Assembly: GCF_026914185.1 (NCBI RefSeq)
Contig: NC_070570.1
Span: forward strand, 2,232,001-2,296,000
Direction of reading: 5' to 3'
Source of the DNA: Puccinia triticina
Lineage: Eukaryota; Basidiomycota; Pucciniomycetes; Pucciniales; Pucciniaceae
DNA: 64,000 bases
The position numbers were made by a program, and so were the translations under genes. Shown one piece after another: positions 1 to 11,467 of the stretch (position 1 is the stretch's first letter; each line of letters opens with the position of its first letter). The notes under the pieces are model-generated. The model had not been told where the DNA came from and made no database searches. It was given only the letters and a program-made list of their open reading frames with translations.

Positions 1-107
1 GGTGTACCCCCGGACATGGGACGAAGAGTCAGCCCACCGCCCCTACTCACCTTACTTTTGATGAGGTCTGGGATCGTTAACTCGTGATGTGATTTTATTG
101 CCGCCAG

Positions 108-702
108 GACAGTATCGACGATGCCGGTTCGGCCGTTTGAGTTTCCGAGTGGCCAGATGCAGCAGTACGGGCGGGAGCGATGGGCGGTCCCGGAGGTGCT
201 ATTCAACCCAGCAATGGCAGCGTGGCCGTTGGGAAAGCACGTTGGGGCGCGGCACGGGGGCGCGACGATCGGGTCGGCGGAGCCGCATCTGCCGCTGTCC
301 CATCTGCTCCTCCAGGCGATCGCCGCCTCCGACATCGACCTCCAGCCGACTCTCAACGCGAACATCATCGTCACCGGCGCCAGTAGCTTGATTCCCGGCC
401 TCCTCGAACGGCTCGAGTTCGACCTCCGCCACATCTCCCCTGCTTGTAAGTTCAAGGTCTCCGCCGCTGGCAATCTCGCCGAGCGCAAGTTCGGGAGTTG
501 GTTGGGCGGCAGCATCCTTGCTAGTCTGGGCTCCTTTCATCAACTGTGGATCGGCAAAGACGAGGTATGCGATCTTTCTCTATCTATTTCATGCGAGTAT
601 TGTTGATTGATTCTTTAAACCCTACCCAACCCCACTCTGTTGGAATAATGATGATAGTACAAGGAGCAGGGACGATCGGTCGTCCACCGGAGATGTAAAT
701 AA
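108..702 (+). CDS. ARP4: Actin-related protein Arp4, C-terminal part (gene starts outside the window)
   Basis: Arp4 is the nuclear actin-like subunit shared by the NuA4 acetyltransferase and the INO80/SWR1 remodellers (family knowledge). Two exons are visible: 108-564 and 658-702, with a phase-0 intron 565-657 (GTATGC...TAG). The first holds a FEFPSGQ strand, LFNPA, the block NIIVTGASSLIPGLLERL and the actin-family C-terminal block GGSILASLGSFHQLWI. The second encodes YKEQGRSVVHRRCK and a TAA at 700-702, the counterpart of actin's C-terminal tail. The pieces fit Arp4/BAF53 better than actin itself (LFNP, HQLWI). The exon start at 108 (after GCCGCCAG) is inferred; the ATG at 121 is internal. 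The upstream exon cannot be seen with confidence in bases 1-107. Confidence 0.85.
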
Positions 703-1617
703 ACCACATCAAGCTTAATATCACTGAAGAAAGAAAAGGATAGGATGTATGTCTCTCTTCTGATCCGTGTTGGATTCCCCCCCATCTGTCCATACCACGT
801 GTTCGCGAAAACACGATACCCGGCCTGGGGTCAAGCGTGACCCAGTGGCCCGCACGCTTCTCTAGTCCAAGAAATGGGTTTGACGAATCCGGGCAGTTTT
901 CCGCACCCCGCCGACTGAGTCCTGGCCTTGGTGCTGGCCGCCACCGCATTGTGGCCGGGCAGGTGACAGCGAGTAAGAGCCCGGGCAGGACTCTGGAAAT
1001 CCTACTTAGCCCCTTGCAGACATCACTTTGGCCGCGGTGTTGCCACCAGGGAGGTGGTCCATTTGCACTACATGGAATGGTCCCTGTCCAGCCTGTGGTA
1101 ACTTCCTGCCCAAGTCGTTGGCCTGGTCTGTCAGGCGCTGAGCCGCTTGAAACACGCATGGAGATGTGTGTGCGGTCTTCGTTGCCTTAACTAAGTCTCT
1201 CTGTAATTGAAGGGGGGACACCGGAACTCCGGTCGGCGCTATGCGACCAGTGTTTTACCTGGGACTTGGCATTCGGCCATGTTGGACTTCATGTGCTCAG
1301 ATGCGCTTGACAAGACACCATATTACAATATTCGGAAGCTCATAATGTTTCTGGAATCTAGGGGAAGCAAGGCCAGAAGTTTCACATCTACACTGCAGGA
1401 ATCTGAGTGTTACATTGATTTTCAAGCTATCTGTACACTCCATTTGCCTTAATGTTTTTCTTGGGGGTATGTATGTCGTGTTGGTTCAACCGAGACTTCC
1501 ACCACTTTTCTTCACAACTTCGCCCGCCACACAACTGGTTTGATTGATTTTACGGACGATCTCATTTGATTTGAAGAAGAAAATCACTCCCTATTCTGGA
1601 TAGTCAGCTCAGCAAAA
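703..1617. other. Intergenic, no supported gene
   Basis: ARP4 3' flank followed by the promoter side of the gene at 1618. Short open stretches are present but none has a recognisable domain or a convincing splice pattern. Confidence 0.5.
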
Positions 1618-2889
1618 ATGAAATGGGATATGCATGTTTTTCTTGTGTTTTTGGGAATAAATGCCGCTACTGCAATGGACTCGGAGGAATTTCATACTGT
1701 CACTGACCAACACCTTTTGCAACCTTCAACCGAATTCTCCTTGGGAACAACTCCAAATAATCATCGAAATGATTTCGAAAATGAAAATGGATACGCCAAC
1801 CTGTGGAAGAACAAGTCCCTAACTGTTCCTTCCGAGTCAAGCGGGCATGAGCAAGATATCAAAACAAGAGGAAAATCACCGGTCAATTTTATTGAAGGCC
1901 CTGTTGAAGATTCATCCAGGCATCTGACTAATAGATCTTCTAAGAAAACTGAAAATAGATCTTATGGAATCAAGGTTCTTGATAAGATTCCGTCACAATC
2001 ATCAGGCTCATTCAAATCTTCAAAGAGAAGAAAATATATTCCACTCAATTCAGAAAGAAAGGAAGTAACCTGGGAAAATCCAAGAGAAAACACTGAAAAA
2101 TCTAAGGGCATTGATCCAGAAAGACCAATTACTAGTTTGAATATATTAGAATTTAACAAGGATATTTTCAAAGGTGTAAATTGTCTCCACAGCCAAAAAT
2201 CCCATATAGAGTATCTGTCTAGTACTATGAAAGAAATACCAAATCCAAACCAAGGAAAATCATATCTGAGTGAAAAGTCAGTTCGAGTGGCATGTAACAT
2301 TTTAAAGAGAAGACATGGAGGAGTAACATCAGGTGATCTCAAACACACAATTGATTTATTCATGAAGGATGAAAGTATATGGGCAGAGCATTGGAAAGAA
2401 CAAGGAAACATTGATTTCAAAGACTTGAAGGATGATTTACATATCTGTGGCTTTCCCGAGATTTTTCCTATCTTTTTATTTTATGTTGAGATGATCATGA
2501 GGGTTATTCCTTACAAGAAATACCCACAATTTGATGAGAAAATTGATTATCCAAAGGAAATGGAAAAGGCTGTAAGAATTTTCAAAGAGTTGAAAACATA
2601 TATCAAAGCACCATTTTCACAGGAAATGCACATCTGGCAAAAAAGGAAGGAGTCAATTCTTAATGAGAAAAATCATGGTCATAGACGTGTACCAATCCTG
2701 TGGAATTTCTTAGAGGCCTGGATTGAAAGAGAAAACATCAATCTTTGGAACCTTCTCAAAGAGAAAAATCTCCAGAAGATTTCCAAATATGCCAAGAATT
2801 TCTTCAACAATGTCTTTTTTTATGGAAGTGAAAGTCTGACACAACAAATCAAACAAAGGAAAATATCATCAGAAAGTGGTCATCATTGA
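1618..2889 (+). CDS. Predicted secreted protein, lineage-specific family (423 aa)
   Basis: Intronless, AT-rich gene. The first 20 residues form a signal peptide (MKWDM, then a hydrophobic core ending AATA), so export is predicted. The rest is hydrophilic and rich in Lys/Ser/Asn, with a dibasic SSKRRK site near residue 135 and a more ordered C-terminal half. Motifs there include FNKDIF, WAEHWKEQGNIDF, FPIFLFYVEMI, WNFLEAWIERENINLWN and FFNNVFFYG. All recur in the 595-aa protein at 11468-13255 (FDKDIF, WSEYWKEKANIDY, FPVFLFFVEMI, WNLIEAWIERGNINLWN, FFNNIFFYG), so the two are clear paralogues. I do not recognise a known domain. In a rust such proteins are effector candidates; that role is inferred. 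The hydrophobic FPIFLFYVEMI stretch could be a buried helix or a membrane segment. Confidence 0.75.
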   Translation: MKWDMHVFLVFLGINAATAMDSEEFHTVTDQHLLQPSTEFSLGTTPNNHRNDFENENGYANLWKNKSLTVPSESSGHEQDIKTRGKSPVNFIEGPVEDSSRHLTNRSSKKTENRSYGIKVLDKIPSQSSGSFKSSKRRKYIPLNSERKEVTWENPRENTEKSKGIDPERPITSLNILEFNKDIFKGVNCLHSQKSHIEYLSSTMKEIPNPNQGKSYLSEKSVRVACNILKRRHGGVTSGDLKHTIDLFMKDESIWAEHWKEQGNIDFKDLKDDLHICGFPEIFPIFLFYVEMIMRVIPYKKYPQFDEKIDYPKEMEKAVRIFKELKTYIKAPFSQEMHIWQKRKESILNEKNHGHRRVPILWNFLEAWIERENINLWNLLKEKNLQKISKYAKNFFNNVFFYGSESLTQQIKQRKISSESGHH

Positions 2890-4238
2890 TTCATCTCATT
2901 CAACCAGAAAATACATGTGCCTTACCCCCAACTGGTACTTTGTGCCCAACTTAACATTCATGCATCGGATTAAAATATGTTTCCAGTTTCCAACTTTATT
3001 CCTGAGGCCTGTGTATTGAAATGAAATAGCTTTGGTCCCTCTTGAACCACCATTTCTATGCATGATATCAAGAAATCTAAGCCCATGGTGGTTTGATATA
3101 CTTACAAAGTTATTAGCTACTCCTTATCAATATTCTGGACAAAGACACCTACACTTGTGGTTTGTATCCTCTCCTTTTTTGACATAATTTACTCACTCCA
3201 CAATACAAAAACATGAACATCATGTCATCAATCAGCCACACCCTATTTTGTCCCTTGTTGATCCTCAAAGCTCATTAATTCCTGCCATTTAACAATGTGA
3301 TAATCACCGCAGTTGTGTTATGATAGTCAACCTAGGTCGAAAATTAGGACATTTTGTTCCATTCTTTTCCATGTTTGACACTAGCTTCGCCACGGCAATA
3401 TCCGCTTGAAGTGGTGGCCTGATATGGAGCACATCTCGACCAGGTGTAACGGCATCCTCAGTTTACATTTTCTGGCACTTGTTGAAGCAAGCGGGCACCC
3501 CAGGTTAGTGTTGGTCTCCTTGCGCTTAGAGAGAACCATCGCAGAGGTCTCCTGAGGGTGAAGTTTTCGGTCTCGGTGAGATAGTCATGGTAGACAGGCA
3601 AGCCCTGGCAGGACTAGTAGTTGGTTATATCTGTTCAGTGCTGAATTGTGCCGCCGACGAGGGCAATGCGCCACCGGGCAGGCGAGAAAGACAGTCGGAC
3701 TCTATCCCAAGATAAATAGGTACCGCAAAAAATCAATCCTCAACCCCAAATTTAATCCCATCAGTAGATAAATACCTTCGAAGATGCCATGGTCCATCTG
3801 CCCGACGGATCTTGCCATCTCAATCCACATCCCCATGAGAAATAGCATCGTTCGCTGCGCAGGCAGTTCTAAGTAAGCAAGTGATGGATCCGGTTCAGCC
3901 ATCTCTCTCTGAGTCCGGTCGATTCCGAAACGGACTGGCCGTTCCGAGATGGCTTTCAAACACCACCCCGGGCCCCTCCCGGCCCAAAAAAGCCAAAGAG
4001 CCAACACAGTTGAGTGGGCTGGTTTCCTTGGTCTGCCCTCGTCCCCATAAAAGCCTCGCCTCTCTCTCCCCCATTCCCTGTTATCCTTAGTCATCCTAAT
4101 CATTTGTCGACCTTTCCCTAGGAAATCTGTCCCTTAATTTTTAATTCGCTTGGACTCTCTCTCCTTTGCCGCCTTTGCATCTATCTTCACTAGTCTTTAT
4201 TCTAATCTATCACATTCCTACCGAAATCCTCATCTAAG
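2890..4238. other. Intergenic region
   Basis: AT-rich 3' flank of the secreted-protein gene (2890-3350), then more GC-rich sequence leading to the promoter of the gene at 4239. No gene, RNA or transposon end is supported. Confidence 0.5.
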
Positions 4239-5988
4239 ATGGACGACTCTAGCACGTTTGACGATGGAATGTACCATCCCAACTCCAAAAGCTCCGACAA
4301 GGTATGTCGAAAAGATTGGGGCTCCGGAGTTTCAGTCTCCTCTAGCCACTGACAATCTGCCTCCCCTTCCTGCTTTCTAATTTTGGCAGCCATTGTGGAG
4401 CACGAAGGAGGACCCGAACGTGACAACGGTCGTGTCGGCCGCCTCCCTTGATCCGGGCATCATGGACCCTCCCGCACCGATGTCGACAAGCGTTGGAACC
4501 CATTCTGGATCAAAATCCAAGCACGCGGGCGCGGCGGCGATTCCTAAAGAGACCTTTTCACCGTCACCGGTGACCGTTAACTCGAGCGCGGCCGTCAGCT
4601 CAAACGTGACGATCTCCTCAGTTTCAGCAACTCCGACTGCAGAAACATTGCCCATCAAATCGATGGAGGTCGAGCCCCCTCCGCGTCAGCACAATTCGGG
4701 GCGCGCGGTCGTCGCCGCACTTCTATCCGTCTCGGCCGTACTTTTGTTAGTTCTCGTCGTTGGGTACCTGACCAGCCAACGGTACCGCAGATGGAGAGAG
4801 AGCCGACGGGCGCGCTACACTGAGACCAAATGGAAGATCTCGCGTCCGTTCCAGGAGGGCAACGACCCAAGGTCCTCGATGCGAGAAGTCCCCCAAATCG
4901 AGATCTCGCACAACGAGCTCGTCTATGCGCCCTTGGACCCGTTTGCCCGCTCGATCCCCAGACAGGGCCGGATGCCATTCAATTTCGGCCGCTCAGATCC
5001 AGTCGAGGAAATCGATGAGGAGCGGGGCTGGCTTTGGGGTACTCAGACGTCATCCAAGAAGAAGGGCACCGACCGGCTCGTCACGCCTGGCTTGGGAATC
5101 GGCAGATACCGCTCCAAGAACGGCCGCAATCAGTATCATGCTTCTCCCAGCTCACACCAGTCCTACCTCAAGCCTGAGGAGAGCGATGACACGAAAGAGG
5201 AACTTCTGTACGCCGACGAGACTGGAGGGGATTTTAAATATGCTGATGGCCAACAGGAGAGATCCAGCCCGCGGTTTAATTCGAACGGCGTTTCATATCT
5301 GTTCGGCAAGTTGAAGGATACCATCAGTGAACGATCTTTCGGTAGTCTAGCCTCTTCGACAGGAAGACTAAGGATCGATTCCAGCCGGGGCCGATGGAAC
5401 GAAGTTGGCCAGTCAGTTATGGATGATGAGAAAGACATCACCGCCCAAGATGACGAAGATGACGAAAAGACACTCGGCCTCCAAGAGCATTTCAAGAGCA
5501 ATGCCTCACTCAGATCAGCCTCTCCTTTATCCGCCATCGTACTCCCCGAGCTTCCGGCCTTTACATGGGACGACCACTCGGGCCACAAGGTGGCCAAGAC
5601 CAAACGGACACGCGCGCCGAGTCTCGAGGTGGAGATCGATGACGCCCAAACTAGCCGTGCATTCCGTCAGCCCGACTCTTACCCGCGGAATTCTGGGGTC
5701 AACTCGGTGAGGCAACTGGTGAATCGACTGGAGGAGAATGAGGGGAAATACACTCATCTGCCCAGCCCTTCCTCGAGACAGCCCCGCCGGAAACGAAAAG
5801 AAGCTCTCCCGTCTAGGTACGACTCCCAGCCTGACCCATATACACCCACCCCTGCTTCTTCATCAAGAGCTCGAACCGAAAGAATTCATGGCTTGGTCAA
5901 GACCAAGTCTAAGCATCTTTATCCCGGCGGTTACCTCGGCCGATCACCGACTAAAAAAATGCGAAGGAAGGAGTCCCCCGACTCATAA
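4239..5988 (+). CDS. Single-pass membrane protein of unknown function (553 aa)
   Basis: Two exons, 4239-4301 and 4390-5988. The intron 4302-4389 (GTATGT...GGCAG) is phase 0, and the start is the ATG in CTAAGATGG at 4239. The first ~125 residues are Ser/Thr/Pro-rich and could be O-glycosylated. One strong membrane segment follows at about residues 126-148 (AVVAALLSVSAVLLLVLVVG), then the stop-transfer cluster RYRRWRESRRAR and ~400 polar residues with acidic (DDEDDEK) and basic patches near the end (RQPRRKRK, KKMRRK). There is no N-terminal signal peptide, so a signal-anchor with the short Ser/Thr-rich N-terminus outside is the simplest topology. The layout resembles fungal wall-sensor-like proteins, but I see no conserved cysteine ectodomain. 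I do not recognise the family. Confidence 0.7.
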
Positions 5989-6248
5989 AATTCCATTCTT
6001 GCTTCACCCGCTTTGCGTCAATGACTGATTTTCCACAATAATGTATTGGTTTTTAATTTTATAATCTTTTGGGTTAATGATAACACTGTCCGAACAACAG
6101 CCACATTAATTATAACATCACTTTCTAGCTATGTCTCCTTGATTTTCTGTTATCAATATGTCTCGCGGAATTTTTTTTCAATGAAATAAAATCTATGTCT
6201 GTCTCGCGGGGCTCACCTACACGAAGGAGGTGGATGATAGATAACGAT
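5989..6248. other. Intergenic, 3' flank
   Basis: AT-rich 3' flank of the membrane-protein gene up to the CCZ1-derived duplicate. Nothing else seen. Confidence 0.5.
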
Positions 6249-6864
6249 CCCAAGGACTTCCCCGCCCCGGCTCGTCCGCATCAAATCCTCTCTTGCCGAC
6301 CCCGAGATTGTCACCGAGGCTATCTCCAGCCCGACCCGGCTGGCCTCTCGAAGGTCCCGACATTCCACTGGTCCGTGCGGTGGGCAACATATACACGCTT
6401 GATCGGCCCCTGCTAACCTCTTTTTCCTCCCTCTATGCCTCTCAGCCTCCTCACAAACAAGGCCTGGCTATCCGCACAGCCTTCTTGCGATCTATCCTCC
6501 AGCCCAAACCTCCACATCTAATGCGTCACATTACCCGAACAACCTGAAGAACTTGTACGGAAATATGGCAGTGAGCGAGTCGCCTGAGGGTGAATCGGGG
6601 GTCCACAGTCTGCCGATGGTAGCCCAAGACTCAGCGATGGGTTCGAAGGCAGCGACAGTGGCGGACCCGGCGGCAGAGGAGAAGCCAATGGTCCCCTGCC
6701 CCTCCTCGATCGGCCACTCCAAGCACAACCCCCGCTCGCCGAGCTTCAATGTGGAGCATGCGCTGGCCGATGCAATGTCCGAGCAAAGTATCGGCAGCCT
6801 CGCCACTCTCGAGTTCGTCCGCTCTCACTCGTCCACCGAGTTGTCCCGGTCCGACACCTCCGGC
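6249..6864 (+). pseudogene. Captured fragment of CCZ1 (exon-intron-exon piece)
   Basis: This 616-bp stretch is collinear with the reverse complement of 18754-19369 inside CCZ1 (position sum 25618 throughout). It carries the end of exon 3, the whole following intron and part of exon 4, with neither start nor stop of the gene. Similarity ends abruptly at 6249 and at 6864 (after CTCCGGC). The outer part, 6249-6590, is almost identical to CCZ1 itself. The inner part matches the right-arm copy (15371-15728) instead. It cannot make a Ccz1 protein. Confidence 0.85.
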
Positions 6865-7049
6865 AGAAGACAAACCCAGATAGGATGTAAAGATCTTTAT
6901 CGTGGGAGGGGGAGAAAAGGGAACATGGTCAGATATATTTAGACATGTAGTGCTGTGGTTATTTGCGTTGCTCCATCATCCAGTTGGTCGTTGGCCGGCG
7001 AAGAGATTGAGGCGAGGTCTCATATCTTGATTTGCGGAGTTGACGTCAT

Positions 7050-7164
7050 GGAGACATGGCCGAGTGGTCTAAGGCGCCGTCTTAAGGTTAACTGGCTGAT
7101 CCACGTCTATCTGTCTAGAATGACCGGCGGTCTTCGGGCGTGGGTTCGAATCCCACTGTCTTCA
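7050..7164 (+). tRNA. tRNA-Leu (anticodon AAG) with a 37-nt intron
   Basis: The acceptor stem GGAGACA pairs with TGTCTTC, discriminator A at 7164. D arm GCC...GGC (A box GCCGAGTGGTC), anticodon stem CCGTC/GGCGG with loop TTAAGG-C and anticodon AAG at 7084-7086. The variable arm TCTTCGGGC is long, as expected of tRNA-Leu; T arm GTGGG TTCGAAT CCCAC. The intron is 7088-7124, between positions 37 and 38, the canonical eukaryotic site removed by the splicing endonuclease and sealed by Trl1. CCA is not encoded. An identical gene lies in the right arm. Confidence 0.93.
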
Positions 7165-8979
7165 ACTCTTTTTGTCGTGCTGTTCAATTTTGAATTGGGG
7201 GACCTCAGCTGACTTCTCTGTTGGGTGATTACGGGTTGGGATGGGATGATGGGTCAACTCATCATGTTTTGTCCTCTATGTTTTGATCAAGCAATAGTCA
7301 CCTGGCTTAGAAAGGTAGATGTTTCCAACATTTCTCAACTACAAGTACAGTGAAGTTTATGTGATGTTATTTTGGGTTACAAAACCCAAACCTACAGCTT
7401 TAGTCCCACAAATGGAAACTAGTGAGAATAAATTTCTCAAACAACAATGGCCTGAAGTTGCCAGTGTGTTTTAAACACATCCCTGCCAACAGGATATACT
7501 GTGCCAGGCCTGCGGGGAACCACAGTGTGCAAATGCTAGTGTTATGAGGGGATCATTTAAGTTGACTTCCAATGAAAACTCTATTGTCTGGCATGTGCCT
7601 GAAAGCTCCTGAAAGCTAACTAAAAGATGTATTTTATGACTGTATGGTAGCACTGGCAGTATGTTGTGTTTGATGTTACTTTAGGTTGTGTTTTCCTTTA
7701 CAAAGTTGGATATGATACCAAGCCAAAGTTGCTGGCAAACTTGTTGGAATTCCAAATCCCTCAGGTCCAAGCTTAACTAAGCCACTTGTGGTGAGCGGGT
7801 CTGGGCGGCAGCCCAGTCTCACCAAAGAGGCTTATGAACTAAAACACAAAGCTCGCGTGAACCAAACATGATATAGAGGCCACTCTTTCTATCCTGGTTT
7901 CTATGCCACTCATCAGAATTTTTTCTTTTTTTGTTTATCTGACAGCTTACCATATATACTTTATTTTTCAGTATTTTTTTTATTGCTGTACTCTCACCCC
8001 TTCACATTTGAAACTTGACAACAAGAAGTAGTATGACTGCGCACGGTCCTTGTCATATGATGCGCAAGCCAAATTCAAGTTTGAAATCATGAACTTCAAT
8101 AATTTATTTCCAGTAGAAACAATCAAGATTTTGCACTAAAAAAATACTGAAAAATCCAGAACATGTAGAACTATGAAACTAGAAAGATTATGTTGAGTGT
8201 TGAGAGTGTGGTGATGCAAACAAGGCTGCTCCCAGCCAAACCTTGGAATCAGCTCACCCAAGAAAAGTGTTTTAGTATGCAAGGCCCTCCCTCTGGTTGG
8301 GGTTGCTTCACGACCAGCCAAATGCTGCACGCCGGCACAGAGGCTGGGACTTGTGTTAAATTTGCCTCAGGTCTCTTCCTCCTCTTTTTACCTTTACATT
8401 CCCTGCCACTCATTTATTCCCACCAGAATGAGTATGCTTGTTTCACCCTCTGTCCCACAGCTTAGCCCCAACTTATCAAGTGCCTTGCTTAGGTAGAGAA
8501 ATGATCATATGCTTTCTGTGTGCTTTTCCCTGAGGTCTCTATGGCATGCAACCTCTTGCACTTTTTCCATCATGCAAGCTAGCAGCTCCCAGCCCTATTT
8601 TGAGGGCTCTTTGGCACCTTGTTCTCATCCTCTGGGTTTCTCAAGGCACCTTTTTTTTGGTTCACATCTCTTGCACCTCAGCCTCCTATCCTCGCTTCAA
8701 CAAACTCAACATTCTGTATTCAGATAAAACAGATATGCTTGGTAGATATCTTCATCTAGGTATTTTACAAACAGAGGAGTTGCAAGTTTGAGATATAAAA
8801 TACACAGGACCAAATGTTTCATCAATCTGTAAGCTTTGTGAAATTGTGGCATTTGTGGCTCAATTTTTTCAACTGAGGTAGGCTGTGTGTCTGACTCTTA
8901 CTTGCACAAAAATTATTAAAAATTAGTTTCAGTGAATGTTCTAAGTGATCTCAAATCTCTTGAATCTTTGTCAGCAAAC
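7165..8979. other. AT-rich flank inside the left arm, no gene
   Basis: About 1.8 kb between tRNA-Leu and the secreted-protein copy, duplicated exactly in the right arm. At 7769-7781 it holds the motif AAGCTTAACTAAG, also seen at 9659. The short frames here are mirrored in the other arm because the DNA is duplicated, not because of selection. Confidence 0.6.
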
Positions 8980-9468
8980 ATGAAGCAGGACATGATTTCC
9001 TTGATCATGCTTTTTGGTATCATTTCTACCACTGCAAGCGCAACCAATGAGGTTACATATCTTGGAAAACACCTTTTGGAGCCCTCAACTGAATTGTGCT
9101 TGGGAATGAATTCAAACACACAGCATGAGTCTAACAATGTAAATGTATACACAAAAACATGCAATGCCAATTCACTCATGACTGTTCCTTTTGAGCCAAG
9201 TGGAAATCAAGCATCTCTCAAACAAGATGAAAAAGTACCAGAAGCTTTACATGAAAATCCTATTGGAACTTCAGCCACACATTCAAATAAAAATGATTAC
9301 ACCAATCTTTCACAAGATAGATTGGAAAGCCAGGTGGTAGGAATTTGGCATGTGGCAAAGAGGGCCAAGGTCAACAGAGAACTTGGGAAAAAAACATCAA
9401 TCAAAGACACTGTGGCTACAGATGATGATGAATCAAAAAGAGAGCGGGTAGCTAACAGTGTATTGTAG
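8980..9468 (+). pseudogene. 5' fragment of the secreted-protein gene, cut at 9443
   Basis: Start ATG 8980 and signal peptide (MKQDM..., core ending TTASA) match the complete gene on the other arm up to residue ~155. After 9443 the frame runs into the hairpin element and stops at TAG 9466-9468, giving about 162 aa. All of the conserved C-terminal region seen in the two full-length paralogues is missing. One substitution distinguishes it from the intact copy (Thr for Ala in the VNVY-TKT segment). If transcribed it would give a short secreted peptide; most likely it is a dead copy. Confidence 0.85.
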
Positions 9469-9577
9469 CTGTCACAAATGCAAACCATTTTGAAACAATT
9501 TTGATCAAAACCATTAACATATTTTGATTTGAATGGTTTGCATTTGTGACAGCTACAATACACTGTTAGCTACCCGC
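9444..9577. mobile_element. 134-bp MITE-like hairpin element
   Basis: Perfect 46-bp terminal inverted repeats, 9444-9489 and 9532-9577 (ends GCGGGTAGCTAAC...GTTAGCTACCCGC), around a 42-bp AT-rich loop with no coding capacity. The left terminus begins exactly where the inverted duplication ends. No clear target duplication is visible. Confidence 0.75.
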
Positions 9578-9642
9578 CGGATAGGCCGGGTAGTTGAAGT
9601 CAACTTGAAGATGTGGACTTGGAGGGTCCGGCATGCCCGCGG

Positions 9643-10396
9643 TCCCCCCCCCCCCCCCAAGCTTAACTAAGTCCCTCCCAAGGGAGGCCTTTGGCCTCCC
9701 TCTGGGAGGGACTTATGCCTTATTGGTGAAATTTGCCTGAGAGAAATGACAATAATCCTTACCTTTTTATGCTAAGGCCCCTGCACAGTGCTGCCTTGTT
9801 GTAATCACCCTCTACATTTACACTTAGACTCTTGAGATGCCTGGCTATCTCCTGCCACCTTTGCGTACATTTTTCTTCTTCCCAAACCCAAGATACAAGG
9901 CATTTAGTAAAAAAACTTCATGCTGGCAAAAACAGTTGAGGTATAATTGTTTTTCAAATGAGCTCCCTCGGAATCTTGAGTGAACAGGCCCAAATGCATT
10001 TTCTCACGCAGTTGGTTGGCAAGGCCGGACATCAGTCCTGGATACCTGTCATTTTTTTTCTCAAGGAAAGCGTATGGATTTACACTAAAATGTTGTTTTA
10101 CGGACCTCAGGCTTGGCTTTTGCAACCCACCAACTTCAATGTGTTATTATGAGCAAGGAATGATGAAATTTGATGATCTTAGAGAATCAAAAATTAGCCA
10201 AGATGCAAGGCTTTCTTAATATCCAAAAATATTGGTGAAATCTTTGGAGGTAAGGGAGCTATTGCAACATTTGTTGAAAATGTCGTTTTTGGCCATTCCT
10301 CTCAGGCCTAAATCACTGATACCGCATAAGTCCCTCCGGTGGAGGCGCTTTACGCCTCCACCCTTGGACTTCGCTAAGGTTCCCCCCCCCCCCCCG
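9643..10396. repeat. Non-coding repeat bounded by C tracts and hairpin ends
   Basis: The left edge is a run of 15 C (9644-9658), AAGCTTAACTAAGTCC and a hairpin ending GGGACTTATGCC. The right edge is the mirror image (CGCATAAGTCCCTCC...GGACTTCGCTAAGGTT) followed by 14 C (10382-10395). The right edge and ~150 bp inside it, read on the minus strand, are about 80% similar to 60880-61090. This suggests a dispersed non-autonomous element family. No transposase is visible. Confidence 0.6.
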
Positions 10397-11467
10397 AGGT
10401 ACATATGTATGTGCAGAAAGCTGCCTTTTGTCCCTTGCAAAATTAGGTCCCTGGGATTGTGCAATCTGACCAACATCCCAGCAACTGAGCCGTTTGAGTA
10501 TGCACGTGTTGGGTAGACCCGCAATCAGTCGGGCTGTAGGACGGGCTTGGGTACACCTTTCTGACCCAGCGAGTCATGACCCAACCCCTCAGTCGGCTTC
10601 GGGTTTGGGCGGGGCATTTTCCTCTGTGGTCGGCCCAAAAGTTCCCTATTCCTTGGCTGGCTCTCTGGCGAGCTGGCACTTGACCTCATTCCAACCTCAT
10701 CTACCTTGGGTCGGGTTTGGGCACTGATCTCAGGCCCAAACTCAACCCACTTACATTTTGAGACTGCTGCATAATTTGTTGGTACATCAATCCTTGTACA
10801 TATTCCAAAATCTAAGAACTTTGTCCCAGTATACCAAATCTATTAATCAAATCATCTCAACATGCAAGGGCAAGCCATCACATTACCATTATTGAAACCA
10901 ATAAAACACATGTATCATTATTTATTGCTATTGGATTGGTTTTTGTGCCCAATACATTCTATTGGTATTGTACCTGATTACCAATACAATGCACATGTAT
11001 CAAAAAAGTGTGTATTGGTGGCCAATGACATGATCCAATATTAGGTGTATTGCTGGGATAGGCCCATATGCATTTTTTGATACAATACACAATACCTCTT
11101 AGGCTCTTTTGCTGGGTCACAATACCTCTTTTGCTGGGTCACAATACCTCTTTTGCTGGGTATTGGAAAAACAATATGATCATACACTGTATTGCCAATA
11201 CTTGTATTTTATGGTATTGCCTTCACCATGGAAATTACAATAACAAAGCAAAGCTAGGATCCTCAGTAAGAAACATGAAAGCAGAAATGTATTTCAAGTT
11301 AGAAATGATTAAGTGAAACAAGGCTTTAGAAGATCATCATTAATAAAATTAAATGGTAGTGTATGCAGATTGAGGATGCGGTGGTTGAATCTGCAGAAGT
11401 TCAGCTACCTGCAAGTCCTTCTTTATTCAAATAGATAGATACAATTTTTGGAAAGCTCTACTAGGAA
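10397..11467. other. Spacer of the inverted duplication with a short tandem repeat
   Basis: AT-rich, no supported gene. At 11089-11165 there are three tandem copies of a ~22-bp unit (ACAATACCTCTTTTGCTGGGTC), the first with an 8-bp insertion. The surrounding 10860-11220 is rich in scattered ATTGGTATTG-like words on both strands. Confidence 0.6.

Larger units (their letters stand above)
6507..9443 (+). repeat. Left arm of a 2,937-bp inverted duplication
   Basis: Every position p here pairs with 22235-p in the right arm, without any indel that I can find. Identity looks essentially complete from about 6600 inward; I noticed one substitution near 9150. The outermost ~100 bp carry six substitutions. 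The arm contains the CCZ1 fragment, tRNA-Leu, about 1.8 kb of AT-rich flank and the first part of a secreted-protein gene. It ends at 9443, directly against the hairpin element 9444-9577. Confidence 0.95.

Noticed and set aside
6955..7212. Open frame MVICVAPSSSW... running through the tRNA gene
   Set aside because: It overlaps tRNA-Leu and its mirror copy; duplicated only because the arm is duplicated.
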